A DNA stretch of 38,288 nt from positions 1-38,288 of the forward strand of contig JASJAL010000058.1 in the NCBI GenBank assembly GCA_030067055.1. Direction: 5' to 3'. The DNA is from Kiloniellales bacterium (GTDB lineage Bacteria; Pseudomonadota; Alphaproteobacteria; Kiloniellales; JAKSBE01). Under the pieces are notes generated by a model, which worked only from the letters and a program-made list of their open reading frames with translations, did no database searches and had not been told where the DNA came from. Made by a program: the position numbers and the translations under genes. Shown here one piece after another: positions 10,234-18,145 of the stretch; position 1 is the first letter of the stretch, and every line of letters begins with the position of its first letter.

Positions 10234-10629
10234 CTATCCCAGCATCCGATGCAGGCGCGCGTCCTTGGTTTTGAAGTGCTGGGTGAACCAGCTTTGCAGG
10301 TGCGCTGACAGGACCTCGTCGTAATCGGTGTACGCGCCGCGCGCTTGCTCTTCCATGATGTCGCGGATGCCATCGAGCAGCGCCTCGTGGTCCGCCTTGT
10401 GGTCGGCATACTGGTCGTAGCCGCGCTCGCGCATGATCTTCTCCTCCAGCGCGAAGTGCGCGGAGATCTGGGCATAGACCTCGCCCAGGAAGTCGGCCAC
10501 CGCGTCGTCGTCCGCGCCGCCTTGGATTTGACCGTGCAACTCGTTCAGCAGGGCAATTAGGGCCTCGTGCTCGTGATCGACCGAAGCAATCCCGGTGCGA
10601 AACTCATCGCGCCAAACGACCAGGGTCAT
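10234..10629 (-). CDS. Bacteriohemerythrin
   Basis: This is a 131-residue soluble four-helix protein with a complete set of di-iron ligands. They are His21 in VDHEH, His58 and Glu62 in HFALEE, His77 and His81 in DHKADHE, and His118 and Asp123 in HFKTKD. Hemerythrins bind O2 and some react with NO. Single-domain forms are often found beside denitrification genes. It is the last gene of the eight-gene operon beginning at 17046. Its ATG overlaps the stop of the gene before it (ATGA), so translation is likely coupled. A role in O2 or NO buffering or delivery is inferred. Confidence 0.92.
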   Translation of the reverse strand: MTLVVWRDEFRTGIASVDHEHEALIALLNELHGQIQGGADDDAVADFLGEVYAQISAHFALEEKIMRERGYDQYADHKADHEALLDGIRDIMEEQARGAYTDYDEVLSAHLQSWFTQHFKTKDARLHRMLG

Positions 10630-11201
10630 GGCCGGCCTCCCAGTGTTGGACCGCCGACGCCGGCCAGGCGGCGCGGCCCGTCGGGTCCGGGCGCCTCGGT
10701 GAAGATGAAGCCGCCGAACTCCGCCTGGAATTCGATGACCAGGCGCTGGCGGGGCGCGATCTCGACGGTCTCTTCGCGGGTGTAGTCGAAGCCCTCGGTG
10801 CGGTCGCTGTCGCGCAGGCGGGCGACCAGCCTGTGCCGGCCGCTGGGTACAACGAAGTTCGCGTAGAGTTGAGAGGGTCCGTCACCGAAGAGGCCGCTCG
10901 GCTGCACCGCTTCGCCGACCAGCAGTTCGCCGTTGAGCTCGACCTCGACCACGACCGACTGGCGGCCGCGGTCCTCGCAGATCATTGGCTTGCGCTCCAG
11001 CGGCGGCAGCGCGGCGATCTCTTCCGCGGTCAGGCGGCGGCACTCGCCCAGGCGCTCACCGCTGTGGGCAATGTTCAAGGTGAGCTGGCCCTGGTCTTCT
11101 GGAAAGCGCTGGTAGACCGGGCTGTCTGCGAAAAACCCGAGCAGGACCGCGATCAGGCCGTAGACCAGGACCTGGCCGAGGTATCTGAGCGCCCTAGGCA
11201 T
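10626..11201 (-). CDS. Membrane-anchored periplasmic protein of unknown function
   Basis: The 191-residue product has one N-terminal membrane helix (about 7-25). An extracytoplasmic domain rich in beta-type segments follows (ENLNGEL-like strands, RHRLVARLRD, RLVIEFQAEF). Two cysteines (in GECRR and ICEDRG) lie near residues 54 and 75 and could pair. I do not recognise a named family. It starts inside the end of the cytochrome b fusion gene (eight-base overlap), and its stop overlaps the hemerythrin start. It is therefore probably an accessory part of the cytochrome b fusion protein or the CuA enzyme. No function is claimed. Confidence 0.75.
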   Translation of the reverse strand: MPRALRYLGQVLVYGLIAVLLGFFADSPVYQRFPEDQGQLTLNIAHSGERLGECRRLTAEEIAALPPLERKPMICEDRGRQSVVVEVELNGELLVGEAVQPSGLFGDGPSQLYANFVVPSGRHRLVARLRDSDRTEGFDYTREETVEIAPRQRLVIEFQAEFGGFIFTEAPGPDGPRRLAGVGGPTLGGRP

Positions 11202-12849
11202 CGATTTTCTCGTCCTGGCGTCCGGCCTCCGGTCCGAGCGGCGGCTCCGGCGGCGGTCCGGAAACCGGTTTCGTCGGCGCCGGCAAGTTCGCCACTACGG
11301 CCTGGAAGTCTTCGATCGCGCGCTCCAGCCGGCCACGGTCGCCGCTGCCGGCCCAGCAGACCGACAGGCGCTCGCGCGGGACCCGCCGGCGCAAATAGGG
11401 ATCGCGGCTGCCGGCCAGGCGCGCCGCCATCCACTCGATACCGAATCGATTGTGGCACTCGCCGTCGCGGCAGCCCGTGATGACGACCCCGTCGGCCAGG
11501 TCCCGGCTCAGCACGTAGTCGATGAAGGAGGGCGGCAGAGCCGCCGTGCAGGGCAGCGAGACTGCCGCCACCTCGGCCCGCCGGAGCTGCTCGACCGCGA
11601 CGGCATGGTCACAACCGAAGACCAGGACGCGGCTTCGTCCCGAAAGCGGCGCGGCGACGGCTTCGATCCGTTCGCGCAGGGCTCGGAGGTTGCGCTGCGG
11701 CAGGTCGATCCCGGGAACCAGCGCGCTGGCCCGGCGAAAGGGCGTGCTGGTCGGGCAGGCGCCGGCGCAGATGCCGCAGGCAACGCAGAGATCGGCATCG
11801 ACGACGGCTTCCTGCTCGAAAGGCAGGCCGTCGCTTCTCGGCCTCATCTGGATCGCATTGTAGGGGCAGTCGTTGGCGCAGCGTTCGCAGCCGTTGCAGT
11901 TCGCCAGGTCGACCACGGCCGCGGCTTCGGCCGTGCGGCGCAGCGGCGGCAGCCAGGGCAGCATCACCAGCATCAGACCCAGGACCCCGAGGAAGACCCA
12001 GACCGCGCCTTCGGAGAAGATATCCATCAGGGGATAGGCGACCAGGTAGTACCAGTCGAGATGGAGCACCGAGGGTACCGTCGACAGGTCCGCGGGGCCG
12101 TGACTGACCGCCGGCTTCACGAAGGAGAGCGCCAGCAGCATGACGAAGGTGCCGGCTGCAAGACCGCGCTTGGGATTGATCTGCGGCTTGGTGACCCGCT
12201 GCAGGTGAATCCACAGGACCAGGAGCAGGAGCAGCGGGACCACGATGTGGATGAAGGTCATCAGGGTGAAGAAGCGATCGTCCAGCGACGCCGGCGTGAG
12301 AAAGTTGCGCGCGATCGGCTCGCCGAAGATCCCAAGCCAGTCCAGCCATTCGGTACTGGCGATGGCGATGTACTGGGCGAGCTGGTCCCAGACCAGCCAG
12401 TAGCCGGAGATCCCGGCGATGAAGACCAGCCCGAGGACCGGCACCCCGGTGACCCAGGTGAACCAGCGGGGACCGCGATAGCGGCCGAGCGCGAACTCCC
12501 GCAGCATGTGAACCACCATCATCAGCACCATGCCGTCCGAGGCGTAGCGATGCAGGCTGCGCATCACGCCGCCAAGGTACCACTGCTCGCGGGTCAGGTA
12601 GGCGATCGATTCGTAGGCCTCGGTGGTGCCGGTGTCGAAGAAGATGTAGAGGTAGATGCCGCTGACCGCGACCACCCAGAAATAGAAGAAGCCAAGTGCA
12701 CCCAGCTGGTAGAGCGGGTTCCACTGCGGACCGAAAAGGCCGTCCAGCCAGCCTTCCACGGTCTGGAAGCCCGCCCTCATCCAGCCCTGGATAAAGCTCA
12801 AGGCCGGGACTCCGGGAGGCCGGACGGTGCCGCGTGCCGGCTCCGCCAC
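11194..12849 (-). CDS. Fusion of cytochrome b, two [4Fe-4S] motifs and an MvhD-like domain
   Basis: The 551-residue product joins three modules. Residues about 20-300 are a cytochrome b6-like membrane domain with two His pairs spaced 14 apart (His100/His114 and His201/His215) for two b hemes. Residues 318-365 carry two ferredoxin-type motifs (CNGCERCANDCP and CVACGICAGACP). Residues about 405-500 resemble MvhD/FrhD hydrogenase delta subunits, with GCRDGECHNRFG (Cys460, Cys465, His466) and further cysteines at 413, 434 and 498. The C-terminus is Pro-rich. The architecture suggests electron exchange between quinone and a cytoplasmic iron-sulfur partner. The start is uncertain: ATG 12849 overlaps the upstream SCO gene by 52 bases. 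A TTG at 12803 overlapping that stop, or ATG 12780, is also possible. Domain calls are firm; the role is inferred. Confidence 0.85.
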   Translation of the reverse strand: MAEPARGTVRPPGVPALSFIQGWMRAGFQTVEGWLDGLFGPQWNPLYQLGALGFFYFWVVAVSGIYLYIFFDTGTTEAYESIAYLTREQWYLGGVMRSLHRYASDGMVLMMVVHMLREFALGRYRGPRWFTWVTGVPVLGLVFIAGISGYWLVWDQLAQYIAIASTEWLDWLGIFGEPIARNFLTPASLDDRFFTLMTFIHIVVPLLLLLVLWIHLQRVTKPQINPKRGLAAGTFVMLLALSFVKPAVSHGPADLSTVPSVLHLDWYYLVAYPLMDIFSEGAVWVFLGVLGLMLVMLPWLPPLRRTAEAAAVVDLANCNGCERCANDCPYNAIQMRPRSDGLPFEQEAVVDADLCVACGICAGACPTSTPFRRASALVPGIDLPQRNLRALRERIEAVAAPLSGRSRVLVFGCDHAVAVEQLRRAEVAAVSLPCTAALPPSFIDYVLSRDLADGVVITGCRDGECHNRFGIEWMAARLAGSRDPYLRRRVPRERLSVCWAGSGDRGRLERAIEDFQAVVANLPAPTKPVSGPPPEPPLGPEAGRQDEKIDA

Positions 12850-13664
12850 CAGGCGCGCAGCAACAGGCCCGCCATACCGAGCAGGCTGGCAGCGCCGATG
12901 GCGAAGGCGATGAAAATCGAGTAGTCGAAACGGTAGCGCTGGCTGTTCGGGTCGTAGTATGTGCAGAACAGACGGATCCGGTTCACCAGGTTGGTGACCG
13001 CGCCCGCTTCGGACCGCCGTCCGAACACCAGCTCCATCAGTGGCTCCACCAACGCGGGTGCGTTGAAAGTCGCGCCATAGACCTGCCTGTAGATGCGGCC
13101 TTCCGCATCGATCACCGTGGTTTGCGCCAGATGGTCGAAGCCGCGTGGCGAGGGAAAATAGATGAAGCCGAGGTTCTCGACCAGACGCTCCATTGTCCCG
13201 GTATCACTGCTCAGAAAGGCCCAGTTCGCAAGGTCGACGCCCTGGCCGTGCGCGAAGGCGCGCATCCGTTCGGGCGTGTCGCCGCGGGTATCGAAGCCGA
13301 TGGTCACCACCGAAAAGCTATCCGCGCCGAGGCTGTCCCGCGCCACCGCCACCGCGTCTTGCAGCGTCTGTACGACGATCGGACAGGAGTCGGCGCAGGC
13401 CGTGAAAACCATGTTCACCACCAGGGGCTTGCCCCGGTACGCGGCCAGTTGGACGGGCCGGCGCCCCGTGTCGAGGAAGCTGTAGTCACCCAGCTCCCGG
13501 CCGACGGCTGCTTGGCTATAGGCGATCGCCGCCTTCGGATCGAAGGCGATGCCGGGCTCCGGCGGCCCTTGTGCCGCAACGGCAGGGCCGGCGATGGCCG
13601 AGAGCAAGCCCACGGCGAACGAGCCGATGCGCCTGGCCAGAGCATGCATGGCCCAAGCGTGCAT
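12798..13664 (-). CDS. SCO1/SenC copper chaperone with C-terminal membrane anchor
   Basis: The 288-residue product (from ATG 13664; ATG 13649 is an alternative) has an N-terminal signal peptide. A thioredoxin-fold SCO domain follows, with the copper motif CADSCP and the distal His in GFDHLAQ. A hydrophobic segment near the C-terminus (about 253-275) gives a tail anchor, unlike the usual N-terminally anchored SCO. SCO proteins load copper into the CuA site of oxidase subunit II. It sits directly after ctaB and near the CuA-bearing subunit II gene, so CuA assembly for this operon's enzyme is the likely job. Confidence 0.9.
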   Translation of the reverse strand: MHAWAMHALARRIGSFAVGLLSAIAGPAVAAQGPPEPGIAFDPKAAIAYSQAAVGRELGDYSFLDTGRRPVQLAAYRGKPLVVNMVFTACADSCPIVVQTLQDAVAVARDSLGADSFSVVTIGFDTRGDTPERMRAFAHGQGVDLANWAFLSSDTGTMERLVENLGFIYFPSPRGFDHLAQTTVIDAEGRIYRQVYGATFNAPALVEPLMELVFGRRSEAGAVTNLVNRIRLFCTYYDPNSQRYRFDYSIFIAFAIGAASLLGMAGLLLRAWWRSRHAAPSGLPESRP

Positions 13665-13672
13665 GGCCGGCC

Positions 13673-14539
13673 CTATCCCAGGATCAAGCGATCGGCGATC
13701 GCGGCGAAGAGCAGGAGTCCGAGCTGGACCAGCGAAGCGAAGAAATTCGCCATCGCGGCCTTGGGACCGGGGTCCCGGACCAGCCGGACCGACTTCTGGA
13801 CGAAGTAGGCGCCGCCGGCGGCCGCGCCCAAGAGATAGATCCAGCCCATGCCAAGCGCCGCCGGCAGCAGCGACAAGGCCACAAGCGCCACGGTGTGGCC
13901 GAGGATCACCCAGGCGGCAAAGGCATCGCCGAACACCACCGGCAGCATGGGCACGCCGGCCGCGGCGTAGTCCTTGTGCAGCGCCGTGGCCAGGCTCCAG
14001 AAGTGCGGCGGGGTCCAGAGGAAGAGAACAACGGCCAGCACGATCGGCGCGGCCGAAAGGCCCGGATCCACGGCAGAGGCCCCGGCCAGGACCGCGAAGC
14101 TGCCAGCCAAGCCGCCGAAGACGATGTTTGTCCAGGTCCGGTTCTTGAGCCAGATGGTATAGACAACGCCGTAGGTGAAGGCGCCGAGGAAGACGTGGAT
14201 CGCGACCGCCGCGTTGAAGGCCCAAGCCGCCATGGCCACCGCGAGGGCCAGGATACCGAGGATCGCGCCCAGCCAGAGCGGCCCCGGCTTGAAGGCACCG
14301 GTCACGAAGGGGCGCCGGCGGGTCCGGGCCATGCGGGAATCGAGGTCGCGCTCGACGTACTGGTTGAAGGCGCCGGCGCTCGCCGCCGACAGCAGCACAG
14401 CCAGGGCCAGGATGGCGACCTTCCAGCCCTCGACCGCCGGCCCCGGCGTTACCGCCAAGCCACCGAGCGCGCAGAGCATGATCGCCAAGCCGATGCGGAG
14501 CTTGAAGACCGACCAGAGCTGCCCGATGGTACCTGCCAT
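13673..14539 (-). CDS. ctaB: Heme O synthase (protoheme IX farnesyltransferase)
   Basis: This 288-residue integral membrane prenyltransferase of the UbiA superfamily has about nine helices. The prenyl-diphosphate motif is NQYVERDLDSRMARTRRRP (about 59-77), and the second loop signature is YTIWLKNRTWTNIVFGG. It attaches farnesyl to heme B to make heme O. It lies 24 bases after the heme-copper subunit I gene and 8 bases before the SCO gene. The product enzyme therefore probably carries heme O or heme A, not only heme B. No ctaA (heme A synthase) is seen in the window. Confidence 0.94.
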   Translation of the reverse strand: MAGTIGQLWSVFKLRIGLAIMLCALGGLAVTPGPAVEGWKVAILALAVLLSAASAGAFNQYVERDLDSRMARTRRRPFVTGAFKPGPLWLGAILGILALAVAMAAWAFNAAVAIHVFLGAFTYGVVYTIWLKNRTWTNIVFGGLAGSFAVLAGASAVDPGLSAAPIVLAVVLFLWTPPHFWSLATALHKDYAAAGVPMLPVVFGDAFAAWVILGHTVALVALSLLPAALGMGWIYLLGAAAGGAYFVQKSVRLVRDPGPKAAMANFFASLVQLGLLLFAAIADRLILG

Positions 14540-14563
14540 TCACCCTTCTCCGAATCCCGGCGC

Positions 14564-16285
14564 TCAGCTCAGCGGCCAGACCTCTGACAGGAACTTCCAA
14601 TTGATGAAGTAGTAGAGGACGAAGGCCAGGAAGAAGATCGTGACCAGGACGATGGTACCGGGAAGCTTGAGGGTCCCCTCGCTGCCGTAGGTCGACACCG
14701 CGCCGCCGGGCGCCACGATGGGATTGGCCTTGATTGCGGCCTCGTCGCGGACCTTGCCGAAGAGGATCGAGCCCACCACGACGATCACGTACATGGCACC
14801 GCCCACAGTAGCCAGAATGGCGAAGATGCCGTTCAACCCCATCATCAGGAAGGCCGTGCCCGGATAGTCGAAAGTGAAGACCGAATCGCCGAAGGTGATG
14901 TCCCAGTGCCGGCGCGACACGCCCAGGGTCCCGGCGCCCATCATGAAGAGCGAGATTCCGGCGACCCCGATGCCGAAGACGTAGGGCTGCCACCTGGCGA
15001 CCGCGGGCATGATCAGCTCACGCCGGAAGATCAGCGGCACCACGAGATAGGTGATCGCCATGAAGGCCAGCGTCGTCCCCGCAACCACGGTCGCGTGGAA
15101 GTGCCCCGGCACGTAGAGCGTGTTGTGCATCAGGAGGTTGATTTGCTCGGTGCCGAGCACGACGCCGGAGATGCCGCCGAGGAACCCGAACATCACCAGC
15201 GACATGAACATGCCGGAGAAGGCGGGGTTGCTCCAGGGCGCCTGGCGCAGCCAGCCGAAGACGCCCTTGTCGAATCCGCGCCGCCGCTGCGCCGCCTCGA
15301 TCGCGCCGGGCAGGCTCATGCCGTGGATCATGCTGCCCAGCACCGCGAGGTACAGCGCGTAGCTGGTGTTGAAGACCTTCCATTCCGAGCTGAGACCCGG
15401 CTCGGCCAGCATGTGGTGGGCGCAGGCCAGTTGCAGGAACAGGATGTAGAGCAGGAAGGCGCTGCGGCTGACCTTTTCCGACAGCGGCTTGGCGCCAAGC
15501 ACCAGGGCCGCGATGGCGTACCAGACGGCGACGTGGGCCGAGACGTTGATCTGCTGTGAGGAATGGCCCATGCCCCACCACACCAATTTGTACATCACGG
15601 TGTCGATGTGGCCGATGTAGCCGATCGACCAGAGGAAGGTCGGGATCAGGATGATCGCGCCCGAGGCAATGGTGAAGACCGCGATGATCGCGGCCGTGAT
15701 CGCGCCGAATGTGACCAGCGGCACCGAGCCCTCGTAGGTCTTCTCCTCCTTGGCGATGACCAGGGTGCCGAAGAAGACCATGCAGCCGAGCAGAGCCCCG
15801 ACCGCGAAGAGGATCAGGCCGAGGTAAAAGTGCGGCGCGGCCTGCATCGGCACGTAGGAAGTGAACATGACGCTGGATTCGCCCTGCAGAACAGCGATCG
15901 TCGACAGCAGGGAGCCGGCGATCATCAGCAGGAAGCCGAGCCAGGCAAACTTTGGTGCCGCCAGGCGGCAGTTCAGCAGCACCGCCGAGGCGAAGTAGAG
16001 CACCGCCATCTCGAAGAAGATGATCCAGAACAGCAGGACCGCCGCGCCGTGCGCGGTCAAGATCGCGTAGAACCACTCGGCCGGCAGGATGTGCACCGCC
16101 GGCCAGCGGGTCAGCGCCACCAGCAGCCCGAAGAGACCGCCGACCGCGAGGAAGACGACGGCCGCCACGGCGTTGACCTTGATGAGGGTTTCCGCCTTGG
16201 CATAGACGCGCAAGCCGGTATCGCCACAGATCCGATATTTCTCGTCTGGCCGGGCCAGAGCGCCATCCATTACGCCTGCGGTCAT
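14564..16285 (-). CDS. Heme-copper oxidoreductase subunit I lacking the active-site Tyr (possible alternative NO reductase)
   Basis: The 573-residue membrane protein has at least 12 helices. All six metal ligands of the superfamily are visible: His79 (LTAHG) and His398 for the low-spin heme, His396 (VPGHFHATV) for the high-spin heme, and His241, His290 and His291 (CAHHML) for CuB. The residue four after the first copper His, which is the cross-linked Tyr in A- and B-type oxidases (HPEVY), is Gln245 in GHSSQQINV. Loss of this Tyr is typical of NO-reducing members, and a CuA partner with Gln here recalls the eNOR group. It is not NorB-like, as the NorB glutamates are absent. ATG 16285 has GAGG six bases upstream. 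The copper/heme framework is certain; NO reduction is inferred. Confidence 0.85.
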   Translation of the reverse strand: MTAGVMDGALARPDEKYRICGDTGLRVYAKAETLIKVNAVAAVVFLAVGGLFGLLVALTRWPAVHILPAEWFYAILTAHGAAVLLFWIIFFEMAVLYFASAVLLNCRLAAPKFAWLGFLLMIAGSLLSTIAVLQGESSVMFTSYVPMQAAPHFYLGLILFAVGALLGCMVFFGTLVIAKEEKTYEGSVPLVTFGAITAAIIAVFTIASGAIILIPTFLWSIGYIGHIDTVMYKLVWWGMGHSSQQINVSAHVAVWYAIAALVLGAKPLSEKVSRSAFLLYILFLQLACAHHMLAEPGLSSEWKVFNTSYALYLAVLGSMIHGMSLPGAIEAAQRRRGFDKGVFGWLRQAPWSNPAFSGMFMSLVMFGFLGGISGVVLGTEQINLLMHNTLYVPGHFHATVVAGTTLAFMAITYLVVPLIFRRELIMPAVARWQPYVFGIGVAGISLFMMGAGTLGVSRRHWDITFGDSVFTFDYPGTAFLMMGLNGIFAILATVGGAMYVIVVVGSILFGKVRDEAAIKANPIVAPGGAVSTYGSEGTLKLPGTIVLVTIFFLAFVLYYFINWKFLSEVWPLS

Positions 16286-16293
16286 GACTGCCT

Positions 16294-16836
16294 CTATTGC
16301 TTGTCGACGACGCGGATCTTGCCCACCATCGTATGATGGCCGACGCCGCAGAATTCGTTGCACACGACGAAGAAATCGCCCGTCTCGTTCGGCGTGATCG
16401 TCAACACCATCTCGTAGTCCGGATGGACCTGGAGGTTGATGTTGGTCGGCTGCAGGGAGAAGCCGTGCTGCCAGTCCATCGAGGAGAGGTGCAGACGGTA
16501 GCTCTGGTCCTTCTCGAGCTCGAGGACCGGCCACCATTCCCACAGCCGGGAAATCATGTAGACCTCGCTGCCCGGCGGCGGGTGGACCACGGGCACGCCG
16601 GTGTCGCCTTCCTCGCCGATCTGGTACTGCTCGACCATTGCCTCGGTCTTCGCGGCGAAGGCGTCAGGCGTGATCCGATAGGCCTCGTTCGAGAGGTTCT
16701 GCTCGCCCTCCAGGTGCCAGTAGATCATCGCGAAGAACATCACCAGGCCCCAGAGGAAGGCGATCGAGATCCAGATGATCTCCATGCGATGCAGGGGCTC
16801 GGACCACCAGTTGCCCTTGACAGGTTGAATCGCCAT
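16294..16836 (-). CDS. CuA-containing subunit II of the heme-copper enzyme
   Basis: The 180-residue product has one N-terminal membrane helix (about 19-40) and a periplasmic cupredoxin domain. The binuclear CuA ligands are complete: His124 (DWQHGFSL), then Cys159, Glu161, Cys163, His167 and Met170 in CNEFCGVGHHTM. A single N-terminal helix is as in B-type oxidases and not the two-helix A-type. It accepts electrons from a periplasmic cytochrome c or cupredoxin and feeds subunit I, whose gene starts eight bases downstream. Expression is expected from the box at 17147. Confidence 0.93.
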   Translation of the reverse strand: MAIQPVKGNWWSEPLHRMEIIWISIAFLWGLVMFFAMIYWHLEGEQNLSNEAYRITPDAFAAKTEAMVEQYQIGEEGDTGVPVVHPPPGSEVYMISRLWEWWPVLELEKDQSYRLHLSSMDWQHGFSLQPTNINLQVHPDYEMVLTITPNETGDFFVVCNEFCGVGHHTMVGKIRVVDKQ

Positions 16837-16851
16837 GGCTGTCCGCTCCCG

Positions 16852-17046
16852 CTATTCCGCGATGGGAATCTGGATCACTTCCATGATTCCCCAGATCAGA
16901 TAGAAGACCGTCGGCATCACGACGCCGAGGAACAGCAAAAGGAAGGGATTGTCCAAGAGGCGCTGCATGGCCGGAACGCGTTCGCTCGGCGCCGCGCCCT
17001 CCGCCTCGGATTGGGCATGACCGGAGTCTGAATCTGATGTCGACAT
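16852..17046 (-). CDS. Small single-helix membrane protein, probable accessory subunit
   Basis: The 64-residue product has a polar, Ser/Glu-rich N-terminal half and one membrane helix (about 33-55, LLLFLGVVMPTVFYLIWGIM). It is the first gene of the CuA-enzyme operon, 15 bases before subunit II. Its size and place resemble the small helix subunits found with B-type and cbb3-type oxidases. No named family is recognised. An accessory-subunit role is inferred from position. Confidence 0.75.
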   Translation of the reverse strand: MSTSDSDSGHAQSEAEGAAPSERVPAMQRLLDNPFLLLFLGVVMPTVFYLIWGIMEVIQIPIAE

Positions 17047-17146
17047 GAGGGTCCCCTATCTCGCGAGCCTTCTACGCGGCCGGGAGTCCCCGCCGCAGCT
17101 TCGGACTCTGTCGTACTCAATAGTGTTTGGTGCCCTGTGCGCGTCC

Positions 17147-17160
17147 TTGACTTTGATCAA
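17147..17160. promoter_or_regulatory. FNR/Dnr-type box upstream of the CuA-enzyme operon
   Basis: TTGACTTTGATCAA fits the pattern and extends to an 18-base near-palindrome (CCTTGA on one side, TCAAGG on the other). It lies 100 bases before the 64-residue gene. Placing it at -41.5 gives a start near 17112, with a plausible AT-rich -10 (ACTATT) near 17119-17124 on the minus strand. Confidence 0.85.
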
Positions 17161-17184
17161 GGTCCGCAGGCGCCGCGGATTCGG

Positions 17185-17367
17185 CTAGCCGCCCGCGAAA
17201 GTCCGTATCAGCGAAAAGCTGACCAGCATCGAGACCAGGAGGATGGCGAAGAAGATCACGCTGCGCTGTTCGAAGCGCCGGCCCGCCATGGCCTCGAGGC
17301 GCTTCAGGGTCCAGTCGGAGAAGAAGTAGAGCGCGACCGTGACGACGCCGAGAGCGAGCAACTCCAT
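17185..17367 (-). CDS. Small two-helix membrane protein
   Basis: The 60-residue product has two hydrophobic segments (about 2-18 and 37-56) joined by a basic loop (KRLEAMAGRRFEQR). ATG 17367 lies 15 bases after the stop of the second SCO gene, so the two form a short operon behind the box at 18111. I do not recognise a family. The company of a copper chaperone suggests an assembly factor or small subunit of a respiratory enzyme, which is only an inference. Confidence 0.65.
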   Translation of the reverse strand: MELLALGVVTVALYFFSDWTLKRLEAMAGRRFEQRSVIFFAILLVSMLVSFSLIRTFAGG

Positions 17368-17382
17368 CTCTGCTTGCCCCGA

Positions 17383-18045
17383 TCAGCCCCCGGTGCTTTC
17401 CGCCGGCGAAACGGTATCGCCGCCATCCGAGGTCTGCGGGTCGAGGAAGCCGCCGAGCTTGGCCGCCAGGGTCTCGGGGCTCTCGTCGTGCTTCAGATAG
17501 GTCAAGGTCCGGCCGTCCGGGCCGATCAGGTAAATATAGGCGCTGTGATCGACCACGTAGCCCTCGTCGTCGTCGCCCACCTTGGCGTAGTAGACTCGGT
17601 AATCCCGCGCCACCTTGCGAATCTGTTCGGGGCTGCCGGTCAGGCCGACCAGTCTTGGATGGAAGGCGGCGACGTAGTCGGCCAGCACCTCGGGTCTATC
17701 GCGCTCCGGATCGATGGTCACGAAGAGCGGCTGCAGGGCCGCCTCCCGCTCCTCCAGGAGGTCCAGGGCGGTGGCCAGCGATGCAAGGGTGGTCGGGCAA
17801 ACGTCGGGACAGTAGGTGTAGCCGAACACCAGGACGAGGTGCTTGCCGGGAAAGGACGCCTCGCTGCTGGGTTCGCCCTTGTGATCGATGAGCGAGAAGC
17901 CGCCGCCCGGGATCACCGCCTGCGCTGGAGGGCCCGATGCAACCTCGGCGGAAGGCCGGTCCCGTCCGGCGGTCAGCCAAAGCCATTCTCCGACGAGAAC
18001 GGCACCGATCAACAAAACGACGAGAGTGACCCGCTTGAACCTCAT
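17383..18045 (-). CDS. SCO1/SenC copper chaperone (second copy)
   Basis: The 220-residue product has an N-terminal membrane anchor (about 6-26) and a thioredoxin-fold domain. The copper motif is CPDVCP in GYTYCPDVCPTT and the distal His is in VVDHSAYIYLIGPDG. This is the classical N-anchored SCO form, unlike the copy at 12798. ATG 18045 is chosen over the upstream extension because GGAGGG lies about nine bases before it. A box at 18111 gives it its own NO/oxygen-linked promoter. Confidence 0.93.
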   Translation of the reverse strand: MRFKRVTLVVLLIGAVLVGEWLWLTAGRDRPSAEVASGPPAQAVIPGGGFSLIDHKGEPSSEASFPGKHLVLVFGYTYCPDVCPTTLASLATALDLLEEREAALQPLFVTIDPERDRPEVLADYVAAFHPRLVGLTGSPEQIRKVARDYRVYYAKVGDDDEGYVVDHSAYIYLIGPDGRTLTYLKHDESPETLAAKLGGFLDPQTSDGGDTVSPAESTGG

Positions 18046-18110
18046 CGGCTTTGCCCTCCAAGGCTGACGCGTCCTCCCAACATGGCTACGTCGGTCCGGG
18101 CGAGTGAGCC

Positions 18111-18124
18111 TTGACTTCAATCAA
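18111..18124. promoter_or_regulatory. FNR/Dnr-type box upstream of the second SCO gene
   Basis: TTGACTTCAATCAA matches TTGA-N6-TCAA. At -41.5 it would give a start near 18076 and a leader of about 31 bases before ATG 18045. It lies 21 bases past the 3' end of nnrS. Confidence 0.85.
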
Positions 18125-18145
18125 ACGCCGCCTGCGTGCCACCGG

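Noticed and set aside
12798..14993. Single 731-residue open frame ending in the SCO domain
   Set aside because: Its first part is the wrong frame of ctaB and subunit I. Only the SCO part from ATG 13664 is real.
14564..16285. Ordinary cytochrome c oxidase subunit I
   Set aside because: The His-x4-Tyr residue is Gln, and the operon and promoter context is NO respiration. It is kept as a heme-copper enzyme with possible NO reductase function, not called an oxidase.
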